Part shown: positions 8,847 to 17,400 of the stretch, piece by piece
How the letters are laid out: every line of letters starts with the position of its first letter
Position numbering within the stretch: position 1 is the first letter of the stretch
Assembly: GCF_021389975.1 (NCBI RefSeq)
Contig: NZ_CP089981.1
Location: 6,411,501-6,475,500, forward strand
Length of the DNA stretch: 64,000 bases
Origin: Fulvivirga ulvae
Lineage (GTDB): Bacteria > Bacteroidota > Bacteroidia > Cytophagales > Cyclobacteriaceae
Direction of reading: 5' to 3'
The notes under the pieces: model-generated
Databases searched by the model: none
Seen by the model: the letters and a program-made list of their open reading frames with translations, nothing else
What the model was told of the DNA's origin: nothing
Program-made: the position numbers and the translations under genes

Positions 8847-10007
8847 TTATTTATGAAACCTTGTCAGACCATGTCTGGCAATTACCTGCTGCAAGATCTG
8901 GGTAGAACCTTCAATTACTTCAAAAACTTTAGCTTCCCTATAGAGTTGTTCTACAATGAATTCTGCCGAAAAACCATTGGCTCCGTGTACCTGAAGGGCA
9001 TCATTAGCCACGCTATTGGCTATTTTAGAGGCAAATTGTTTGGCTATAGTTGTTTGAATAGTGGCATCTTCATGCTGTTCCTCTCTAAGAGTAGCAGCCT
9101 TTGTACAAAGTGCTCTAGCAGCTTCTACATTGACTACAGCGTTAGAAATCATTTCCTGCACCAGTTGGTGGTTATATATGCCTGTCCCAAACTGCTTTCG
9201 TTTCCTGGCATATTTTACCATAGCATGTAAAGCCTCCTGAGCCACTGCCAATCCCGCCCACGCTATACTGTATCTGCCATGATCCAAAGCAGTATTTACA
9301 ATGTAGGTAAACCCTCCTCCTTCATTGCCCAACAAATGATTTTCGGGCACAAAAACATTATCAAATTCTATCTCCGCGGTATAAGCTGCTCTTCCAGCCA
9401 TTAAATCCATTATTTGACTTCTCTTTATGCCTTCAGTATTACTATCTACCAAAAAAGCTGAAACCTGATCCTCGCAGGATGCTATAACCAACAGTAGGTC
9501 AGCCCTTGCTCCCATAGTTATCCACTTTTTCTTTCCATTGATCAGGTACCCTTTATCAGCTTTGGTGTAACTCGTCTCTACATTTCTGGCGTCTGATCCA
9601 ACTGAAGGTTCAGAAAGAGCGAAAGCAGCTAAAGTATCCCCTGAGGCCATCCCTGGCAGAAACTTCTCCTTTTGTTCTGTATTTCCCCATCGCAATAAAC
9701 TCTCACCCACCAAAGAACAATGCACAGTAAGTACCGATCTCACTGCAGGGCTTACCCGGCCTATTTCCTCTGTTAACCTTCCGTAATCTAAAGGGCCAAG
9801 CTCCAGGCCGCCATAGACTTTTGGAAAGTTTCCGGCAAGGTACCCGTTATTAGCAAGTTTTTTAATTAAGGTTTCAGGAATAAGCTGCTCCTTATCAAAC
9901 TCAGAAGTATAAGGCCTTATTTCTTTATCTACAAACTGTCTAACTCTGTCTATCTGAAAAGCAGCCTCTTCAGCAGAGCTTATTGTCTGTGCAACTGTCT
10001 CTGACAT
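8847..10007 (-). CDS. Acyl-CoA dehydrogenase family protein (FkbI/ZmaE-like, hydroxymalonyl branch)
   Basis: A 386-residue acyl-CoA dehydrogenase-fold flavoprotein with AAFALSEPSVGSD, KKWITMGARAD and C-terminal FEVIEGST, with the probable base Glu near residue 366. It starts 6 bases after the first free ACP, which itself follows the FkbH-like gene, the order expected for a glyceryl-ACP to hydroxymalonyl-ACP route. It is a diverged paralogue of the protein at 4760-5959, so the operon has one dehydrogenase per ACP. No O-methyltransferase gene is in this cassette, so the unmethylated hydroxymalonyl unit is the likelier product than methoxymalonyl. Confidence 0.87.
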   Translation of the reverse strand: MSETVAQTISSAEEAAFQIDRVRQFVDKEIRPYTSEFDKEQLIPETLIKKLANNGYLAGNFPKVYGGLELGPLDYGRLTEEIGRVSPAVRSVLTVHCSLVGESLLRWGNTEQKEKFLPGMASGDTLAAFALSEPSVGSDARNVETSYTKADKGYLINGKKKWITMGARADLLLVIASCEDQVSAFLVDSNTEGIKRSQIMDLMAGRAAYTAEIEFDNVFVPENHLLGNEGGGFTYIVNTALDHGRYSIAWAGLAVAQEALHAMVKYARKRKQFGTGIYNHQLVQEMISNAVVNVEAARALCTKAATLREEQHEDATIQTTIAKQFASKIANSVANDALQVHGANGFSAEFIVEQLYREAKVFEVIEGSTQILQQVIARHGLTRFHK

Positions 10008-10013
10008 AGAATA

Positions 10014-10268
10014 TTATTCAGTTACGCCTAATTTTCGGTCAAGTAACGCTATTATATTGTTAATAGAACTGAAGTTTTTAATATCCATCTCGTCTGTTTC
10101 TATCTTCACATTAAATTCTGATTCAATATAGTTAAGCAGCTTCATAGCAAATAAAGAATTTACATATCCTAGTTGAAATATGTTATCATCATCCTTAAGG
10201 TCTGCTTCATCCTCAAATACAATGAGGTTTGACTCGATAAACTGTCGAACTTGTTCTTTTTGGTTCAT
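10014..10268 (-). CDS. Free acyl carrier protein, FkbJ-like (predicted glyceryl/hydroxymalonyl carrier)
   Basis: An 84-residue acyl carrier protein with site QLGYVNSLFAMKLL; the Ser of NSL is the phosphopantetheine attachment residue and VNSLFAM is close to FkbJ-type ACPs. It lies 44 bases after the FkbH-like gene and 6 bases before an acyl-CoA dehydrogenase. The expected role is to take a glyceryl unit from 1,3-bisphosphoglycerate with the help of the FkbH-like protein and present it to the two dehydrogenases. Confidence 0.9.
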   Translation of the reverse strand: MNQKEQVRQFIESNLIVFEDEADLKDDDNIFQLGYVNSLFAMKLLNYIESEFNVKIETDEMDIKNFSSINNIIALLDRKLGVTE

Positions 10269-10312
10269 ATTGTATTTAAATTTTTCTCTTTTAGCTGATC
10301 CAAATAACGTAG

Positions 10313-11383
10313 TTACTTGACCATAAGTGTTGAATTATCTGTAATATCTTCTGGTAGTTCTACCTTGATGTAATGTGGAAATGGCTGAATCTGTGTAAGG
10401 TCATTCTCAAAAACGATATTACCCTGACCATCATTCTCCAACTCAGAGAAATTGGAAAAACGATAAGTCACATACATCATCTTATTCCTGTCAGTTTGTT
10501 TAAAATCGGCCCGAAGCTTTTTTCCCTCCGACTTTGCCTGGTTCATAATGTACGTCATCAGTACTGTACCAACACTCCTGGAAAGCACCCTGCATGACAT
10601 TAACATCATCTTTAAGTGCCAATGCCCTTCAGTAATTTCAACAAGCGCCAGACCTATCTTACCATAAGAGCCATATTTGTCTGTTAACTCACAGATATAT
10701 AGCTTATGATCATCCGATGTCATGTAAGATTGTAACTCCTCGTAACTGTAAGTCCTTCCAGTGGCATTAAGTTGATTGGTCCTTTCAGTAAGCTCTACAG
10801 CTCGTTGCAAGTCCTCTTCCTTTGCCTCGCTTATGGCAAACTCCATATTCAACGTAGACAGAAATCCCTCCTGAGGCCCCTTATATACTTCTTCATCCTT
10901 CTTTCTTACCAATTCTTCCTGATACATCAGCCTTCTTCTTCCCGAATCTTCAGTTATGAAGCGAGGCATGAACCTCGGGTTTTCAATAAAAGACTGGAAA
11001 TCTACAGCATCAAAGGTTTCAACTTCGGTATGTACACTGCTCACCTCATCACGCTCAAATGGCTGATCGTCTATAAATACAATTGTATCCATACCTATAT
11101 TGAGGTTTTCCCTGATTTTTGAAATAGACCCAGACTTGGTATCCCAATGTATTTCAGGGTACAAAAAGTATTCACCGATACCAAAGGCTTTTAGTTGCTT
11201 CCAGGCATCCTCATAATTATTTTTACTGGCGATTGAGTGTAATATACCACGCCTGTCAAGCTCCTTTATAACTTCTATAAGACCTGGTTTAAGCTGCACA
11301 TCTCCCGGCTCAGTTAATACACCATCCCATATAGTATTATCCAGATCCCATACAATGCATTTTACTTCTTTGCTAAATGTCAT
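10313..11383 (-). CDS. FkbH-like HAD-superfamily glyceryl transferase/phosphatase
   Basis: A 356-residue protein of the FkbH family. HAD motif I is VWDLDNTIWDG with D13 and D15; a downstream FIDDQPFERDEV segment is the later HAD motif. The C-terminal half has the GNAT-like region seen in FkbH proteins. Family members take D-1,3-bisphosphoglycerate, remove a phosphate and place the glyceryl group on a free ACP, the first step towards methoxymalonyl- or hydroxymalonyl-ACP. The length is normal for a stand-alone FkbH protein. It is the first enzyme gene of operon 2 after the antiterminator, separated from it by 180 bases. Confidence 0.93.
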   Translation of the reverse strand: MTFSKEVKCIVWDLDNTIWDGVLTEPGDVQLKPGLIEVIKELDRRGILHSIASKNNYEDAWKQLKAFGIGEYFLYPEIHWDTKSGSISKIRENLNIGMDTIVFIDDQPFERDEVSSVHTEVETFDAVDFQSFIENPRFMPRFITEDSGRRRLMYQEELVRKKDEEVYKGPQEGFLSTLNMEFAISEAKEEDLQRAVELTERTNQLNATGRTYSYEELQSYMTSDDHKLYICELTDKYGSYGKIGLALVEITEGHWHLKMMLMSCRVLSRSVGTVLMTYIMNQAKSEGKKLRADFKQTDRNKMMYVTYRFSNFSELENDGQGNIVFENDLTQIQPFPHYIKVELPEDITDNSTLMVK

Positions 11384-11563
11384 TTTCCTTTAATTATTAA
11401 AAAGATCTATCACAGTTCCATGCCTCTCTCAAAAGGGGCTCCGATCAGCATTTATTTAAAAAACACCGACACTATTTTTTACTCTATCAAGCACAGCTTC
11501 GCTCATTGAGTAACATTCGGACTCATTATTAAATAAAAATTTATTTAAGTTCCATGAATTATC
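11384..11563 (-). other. 180-base leader between antiterminator and FkbH-like gene
   Basis: No gene is seen. On the minus strand GCCCC-TTTTGA-GAGGC (about 11431-11447) can form a weak hairpin with one mismatch, without a good T-run. A similar CTCTC/AAAA sequence lies just before NRPS-D (about 32980-33000). This could be a target region for the NusG-like protein encoded just upstream, but nothing beyond the position supports that. Confidence 0.2.
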
Positions 11564-12103
11564 CTATTTCAAAATGGACGTTCCTTTAGGAAGTACTCCA
11601 TTTTTGTAGTTTATGTTCCTCAAACACCCAGCAGGTACGGACGCAATAATATAGGAATTTACAGAACTAATTTTGACCGCTAACTTTCCATCTCCTCTGT
11701 CTCCAACCAGCACCCCTTTGACTCCTTTAAGCGGTCCATTGATGACTGTCAAAGTTTCTCCAATGATAAAGCTTTTATGAGAAACAGCAAAATCTCCTCT
11801 GACTAATTTCTTAATAAGTTCCACTTGTTCAGCAGACACTGTATCAGGCTCACCATCAGTGGTTACCAACCTGATAAAACCGGGCACTTCATAGAGCCTT
11901 ATCAAGTCTTCTGCCCGCTTAAGTGACACAAATAAATAACCAGGAAAAACTGGAGTTTCAATTTTCTTTTTTCGATCATGCCACTGTCTAAGTTCGGTCT
12001 TCTTTGGTAAATAAGAAATGATGCCTTTGGATTTGAGCCTCTCATATATCTTATTTTCAAACTTCGTCCGAACGTATGCAACATTCCACGCAGTAGGTTC
12101 CAA
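11564..12103 (-). CDS. NusG/RfaH-like (UpxY-type) transcription antiterminator
   Basis: A 179-residue NusG paralogue: an NGN domain (about 1-105; opening WNVAYVRTKFENKIYERL, then PVFPGYLFV, the typical NusG core) and a C-terminal KOW domain (about 112-150; GPLKGVKGVLVGDRG). Specialised NusG paralogues help RNA polymerase cross long polysaccharide or antibiotic operons (RfaH, UpxY, LoaP). Here it is the first gene of operon 2 and sits next to an NRPS operon of more than 51 kb. The start is TTG at 12101-12103: an in-frame stop lies 12 bases upstream (12116-12118) and no ATG is available before the NGN domain. Whether it acts on operon 1, operon 2 or both is unknown. Confidence 0.9.
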   Translation of the reverse strand: MEPTAWNVAYVRTKFENKIYERLKSKGIISYLPKKTELRQWHDRKKKIETPVFPGYLFVSLKRAEDLIRLYEVPGFIRLVTTDGEPDTVSAEQVELIKKLVRGDFAVSHKSFIIGETLTVINGPLKGVKGVLVGDRGDGKLAVKISSVNSYIIASVPAGCLRNINYKNGVLPKGTSILK

Positions 12104-12141
12104 TTGTAGTTTTTTTTAGGTTGTTAAGGTCGATTACTGTC

Positions 12142-12170
12142 CAAAGTTATACCACGAGACAAAAAACAAA
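12142..12170 (-). promoter_or_regulatory. Bacteroidota-type promoter for operon 2
   Basis: On the minus strand a TTTG (-33 box, 12167-12170) and TAACTTTG (-7 box, 12142-12149, consensus TAnnTTTG) are 17 bases apart. Transcription should start near 12135, about 30 bases before the TTG start of the NusG-like gene. I found no other TAnnTTTG match on the minus strand in the 647-base gap. This is the consensus used by the Bacteroidota primary sigma factor. Confidence 0.65.
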
Positions 12171-12750
12171 AAATTTTACATTAAAATATTTGACTTTCAG
12201 GTATTTGAGTAATTCATTCCACAGCCAAAATATATGTAGAACCGTATAGTTATCTCTAAAATTTGCTCTCTCATTATTAATAGAAAACAGGCAGATAGCT
12301 TACTATTAGCTAATGACTTCATCCAGGAGATATTGCCGCTAAATTCACCTAACATCATAAACTATTTTCAAGAAAACCCATGTAAGAAAATTCCAAAAAT
12401 TTAACATTTTTTGTCTCCCAAAAATGCGTCGAAGTATCAAATAGAACTTTCGACAATTCGCATGAAGGTTACCTTCGATTAAAACAATGTGCATAAACTC
12501 CCTGTTTATGAAGAAAAAACAAATCATGAATAAAAAATATTAACTCCATACTTTATAATATATTGTTTTATCAATATTTTTCAATTTATATGATATTAAT
12601 ATATTTAAAAATAATAATATACAATGACCAGCCAAGGCGAACATACCATTAGCGTATATTCTGTAGGAAGCACTTCTCATTTAATAAATATTCCCTCCTA
12701 TTTATAACACTTTTACAGGTTATTACTCAGACAGATATTGTTGAGAGGCA
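12171..12750. other. AT-rich intergenic region between the two operons
   Basis: About 580 bases without a convincing gene, clearly richer in A and T than the coding DNA, above all at 12530-12630. A 60-codon minus-strand ORF at 12345-12527 has no recognisable features. An AT-only inverted repeat (ATAAATA 12684-12690 and TATTTAT 12699-12705, 8-base loop) lies about 46 bases after the stop of the M1 peptidase gene. It could mark the end of operon 1, but it lacks the GC stem and T-run of a strong terminator. Confidence 0.5.
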
Positions 12751-14424
12751 TCATAATGAGCCGTTTAAAAAATTAATATAGCCGTTGTTTCTATCAAACT
12801 CGAATGTGTTGTTGCCTTTCAATACAACAGATTGAAGAGAAGTTGTAGGATTTAGCCTGAGTGTATCGGAATTATATATGACATTCAAGTCAAGTTTAAA
12901 TTCATCATTAACACCCAGCCATTTATAATTTAAAACAACTTCATTGCTGTTATCGCTTTTATGATCAATATTATAATATAATTCCGGGATTCTATAATCT
13001 TTAAGGTAAGTATCAAAAAGCCATGTATAATCTGAGCCTGTATATGTCTTTACATGAGTTAAAAAATCCTTAGTCCGTACTCCTGTATATTTATTCTTTT
13101 TATAGAAAGATGCCAGCATTCCAAAAAACAGAGTATCATCAGACATCTGAAATCGTAATGTGTGCAATAGCATAGAGCCTTTACTATAAATATCTCCGTC
13201 TTTCGAACTCACAAAGGAATTGTAATTCACTCCTGATGGTTTTAATACAGGTCTTTGATTATGAATACCTCTTTTTTGAAAATTAAGGATCTTAAAGTAC
13301 ATATCCCTTCCGTAAATATGCTCCATAAAAAGTGCCTCATTGTAAGTCGCAAACCCTTCATGCAACCATATATCTCCATAGTCATTGACACTCAAACTGT
13401 TACCCCACCACTCATGAGCGATTTCATGGATCAATACACTGGAATAATCTACAAAACTGTTTTTGTAAGAGAGTCCAACCACTATAGCTGATTGATGTTC
13501 CATACCTACACCTTTGGGTAGCGGTGATTCAACAATTTTAAACTCATCATTCCAATACGGGTATGGGCCGTAAAGACCTTCAAAGTACTGAAGGATATCT
13601 TTGCATTGGTTGAAGTATGTCTGTGCTTTCTTATAATGATAGTCTAACACATAAAAATGTAGCCTTTGACTTTTCCCTTCACTTTCATAAGGCAGCTCAA
13701 GATGCTGGAATTTACCCACATTGAATGACAGGTTATAGACATTGATTGGGCTGGTCACCTTCCATTCAAAAGTTTCCTTTCCACTTGAAGCTCGCTGTGC
13801 TATGAGTTTGCCATTAGACACTGCTACAAGGCCCTGAGGTACAGTGATCGAAATTTTAGCGCTGTCAGCCTCATCCTCCAGATCATACTTACAGGGCATG
13901 ATCCAGTGAGTGCCTATACCCTGCGTAATGGAAGTGATCCAATGGTTATCCAGAGAATCTTTTTTCCAGTGAACTGGCCCCTTATCTAATAGTTTGGGAG
14001 GCTTGCCATTATAGAAAATCTCCAACTCTGACATTGAGTTAATTGCCGGCTTCTCGTTTAACAGCACTGTCAGAATATCTTTCTTATGCTTCCATTTCAC
14101 CTCTTTGGACTGGTTATAAATGATTTTTTTGACTTTAAGCTCACGGTGCAGATCTACAAGGATATTGTCGATATCTTCATTGGCTTTGAAACGGATGGTC
14201 ATGCTTCCATCTATAAACTTTTTATCAGGATTAATATCAAGTTTCAGATCATAATAATTTACATCATAACCTGCCCAATGAATGTCATTTACCTTACTGA
14301 TATACTTTGCATCTGACTTGGGGAATTTACCATCTTTAAAAGTCGTGTGGTATTTAATAAACGGCATGGTATTGCATCCCAAAAACAAGGCCGAAAAAAC
14401 TAAAGCAACGAGTTGAATTTTCAT
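12751..14424 (-). CDS. M1-family zinc metallopeptidase, probable lipoprotein
   Basis: A 557-residue M1 peptidase. The zinc site HEIAHEWWG (H333, H337) is followed by the third ligand in WLHEGFATY (E356). The substrate motif reads GVGMEHQS (about 305-312) in place of the classic GAMEN. The N terminus MKIQLVALVFSALFLGC looks like a lipoprotein signal ending at Cys17, so the protein is probably anchored in the cell envelope. At 557 residues it has the N-terminal beta and catalytic domains but not the long C-terminal helical domain of APN-type enzymes. It lies 26 bases after the thioesterase-containing NRPS-E, as the last gene of operon 1. Roles in trimming or activating the exported peptide, self-protection or general peptide use are all possible; only the family is secure. 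Confidence 0.88.
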   Translation of the reverse strand: MKIQLVALVFSALFLGCNTMPFIKYHTTFKDGKFPKSDAKYISKVNDIHWAGYDVNYYDLKLDINPDKKFIDGSMTIRFKANEDIDNILVDLHRELKVKKIIYNQSKEVKWKHKKDILTVLLNEKPAINSMSELEIFYNGKPPKLLDKGPVHWKKDSLDNHWITSITQGIGTHWIMPCKYDLEDEADSAKISITVPQGLVAVSNGKLIAQRASSGKETFEWKVTSPINVYNLSFNVGKFQHLELPYESEGKSQRLHFYVLDYHYKKAQTYFNQCKDILQYFEGLYGPYPYWNDEFKIVESPLPKGVGMEHQSAIVVGLSYKNSFVDYSSVLIHEIAHEWWGNSLSVNDYGDIWLHEGFATYNEALFMEHIYGRDMYFKILNFQKRGIHNQRPVLKPSGVNYNSFVSSKDGDIYSKGSMLLHTLRFQMSDDTLFFGMLASFYKKNKYTGVRTKDFLTHVKTYTGSDYTWLFDTYLKDYRIPELYYNIDHKSDNSNEVVLNYKWLGVNDEFKLDLNVIYNSDTLRLNPTTSLQSVVLKGNNTFEFDRNNGYINFLNGSL

Positions 14425-14450
14425 GGTTTTATTAAAGTAATAGGTTTTTT

Positions 14451-17400
14451 TTAAATAATACTATGTGACTTTGAGCGAAACTCTGGAGATTTTCTTAGTA
14501 TAAAGCCTGTAACCTCTTCAACATTCTCCGGCTGTAAAAGCCTATGGTGTGTAGTTCCAATGTAGTGGCAATGAAAGTCCCCGGAAGTGAAGGGTTTCCA
14601 TTTTTCCATCTCAGTGCTATTGATATTATCAGAAGCTTCAATGGCAATTATGTCTGCCGCAACACTTCCTGAAGGGCTATATTTATTCAGCAACTGGTAA
14701 TTGTGGTATACCAGCTTCTTAATTCTTTCCATATCAGGCAGCTTTATTTGTTCAAGCCATGCCTGAAGCTCTCTTTCCAGGATTTTATCTATTTCACCTT
14801 GCTGTAACTGGCTGTTCCCGCGTCCCGTTCCACGGTCAATGATAAACAAGTCAACCGTGTAACTAAGGCTCTCCAGAATCTTGGTCATTTCGTATGCTAC
14901 CGGCACCCCCATAGAATAACCGGCTACGGTTACATGCCTTGGGTTTCTGTTGACACGTACTATCTCATCTACCATGGAGTTTGCCACCTGCTCTATGCTC
15001 ATATCAAAGGTGGCTTCATGATCAAAACCTTTATATTGCAGGCCATAGATGTTGAATTGCTGCTCAAGATGCCTGGCAAGACTCATAAATACAGTAGAAG
15101 AACCAATAATCGGTGGCACGAAAAAGAGCTCCGGGCGATAATCAATAATGCTTCCGAGTTTGCACAGCAGATCTTTTGACTGATTATTATGCTCAAGTAC
15201 AAGCGCTAACTCACTAATCGAAGCATTATTAAACAAGTCTTTAAGTGTGAGATCATAACCCAACTCCTTATACACGGCAGAGATGATCTGTGTGGCTTTG
15301 ATTGAGTTTCCTCCACTTTCAAAGAAGTTATCGTCAGTACTCACTGACGTTTTTAAAATATTTTGCCAAATTGTTAACAAGCTCCTTTCAAGCTCATTTC
15401 TTGGCTCCTTTACCTGTTTGCTTTTATGAGATGCTATCTTTTCTTTTTGGAGTAGCTTCCTGTCTACTTTACCAGAAGGTAACAGCGGCAATTCGTAAAG
15501 CTTAAAAAAGTACGTAGGAATCATATAAGTCGGCAATTTACCTTTCAGGTAGTTTTTAAGCTCATAGCCTCTGCCTGTCTTTTCTGACATCATAGGAGGT
15601 AATGGAAGCGCCTCTTCGTCTATTTTTCCATTGATAGTTTTTGGGAAATCATCCACCTTGATAAAATAAGAAGGAACCATATATGCAGGCAATTTACCTG
15701 ATAGAGCTTCTCTTAATTCACCTGTATCCGGCTCATTTTCAGAAGAAATAAAGTAAGTCACCAGCTGCTTTATATCATCCCCATCAACTTTTGTAGTGGT
15801 ATAGGTATTTGCCGTGAAGCCCAGTTCTTTCAATGCATGATCAACGGCCATAGGTTCCACCCTGTACCCTCTAACTTTTGCCTGCCTGTCTTTCCTCCCA
15901 CAAAATACCAGCAATCCTTGATCATTTTCACGTGCCAAATCTCCGGTACGGTACATTCTACCTTCACCAAAAAGGTTAGGAAGGAAGTTTTCATGAGTTT
16001 CCTGTTCTCTATTCCTGTACCCCCGGGCTACCCCCACACCAGCAATATACATTTCTCCAACTTCACCATGAGCAACTGGCTCCGTTTGATCGTTCAAAAG
16101 ATATATTTGATGATTGGGAATACTCTTTCCTATTACGTTACTCATTGAAGTATGTACTATCTGGGCAAAAGAGGCACATACGGTAGTTTCGGTTGGGCCA
16201 TAGGTGTTATACAGCTTCACTTTATCAATAAGCTGATCTATAAAGGATGGCCTGAGTTCATCGCCTCCACTTATAATAATTTCAGGGAGCACGGTCAACT
16301 CACCTACTCTATTGTTGATTTCATTAACTACTAGAGGAGTGGTACTTAAAACAGCATGGGGGTAAGTATTGATAGCATCTATGATGGCATCAATATCACG
16401 TCCTCCATTGGGCAGTACTACAAGGGTTGCCCCTGTACATAAGGTAGGAAATATCTCTTCTACAGCGGTATCAAAGGCAAGCGATGATTGTTGGAGCACA
16501 CTATTTTTAACTTCAAGCTTAAAGTAAGCTTTAAAGGTATTAATATAGTCAACAACGGAACGATGCTCCACCATTACTCCTTTAGGCTTACCCGTAGTAC
16601 CTGATGTATAACACACATAGCAGAGGTCTCCGTCATTAGCAGTATTAAATGAGTGATCTTCCTCATCAGTTTCAGGCACTGTCCCTTCATACACTAACCC
16701 CGGCACACCTCCCATGCCTCTATTTCTATTTTCTGAGTCAGTAATTAATAATTTGGCCTCTGTATCAGCAAGTATGTAGTTGAGTTGAGCGTCAGGGGTT
16801 GACGGATCAACAGGAACATATACAGCTCCCACTTTGATCAAAGCAAGTATAACTATTATGGTTTTCTCTGATCTGTTCATTAGTATACTTACCAGATCTC
16901 CTTTACCTACTTGTAGTTCAGTGGCTAGATATTTTGCAAGCTTGCTAATCTCTATATGGAGTTGTTCGTAGGTTAATTGTTCACCTTCTGAGATTACAGC
17001 AATTCGATTGGGGTAACGTTGTACGGCCTCATCAAACATCTGCATCATGCCTGAGCCATGTTCAACAGGTTGTATCTCGTCTTTAAAACCTTCAACGTCT
17101 TTTATCCCTACCAGTAAAGATGTGGGGCAAGGAGTATCCACCTTGGCGCTTTTCTCAACATAAAAGGCCACAAGGTGATCATTATCGTAATCATCCTTTT
17201 TTGGAACAACAGCAACTTCTTGTATTGCGGGGTGCTGCAACAGTGCTGTTTCTATTTCTCCTGGTTCAATACGTGCCCCCCATAAACTTAGCTGATTATC
17301 AAACCTTCCCAGGTATTCTATCATCCCGCTTTCATTCCACCTGCCGCGATCTCCTGTTTTATAAAGTCTTGCATTAGCCACTCCCGAATGTTCATCCGCA

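Noticed and set aside
12345..12527. 60-codon minus-strand ORF in the AT-rich gap
   Set aside because: No family features, rich in Phe and Ile as random AT-rich DNA would be, and no convincing ribosome site.
12684..12705. Terminator for operon 1
   Set aside because: The inverted repeat is entirely A/T with an 8-base loop and no T-run; kept only as a weak repeat in the intergenic entry.
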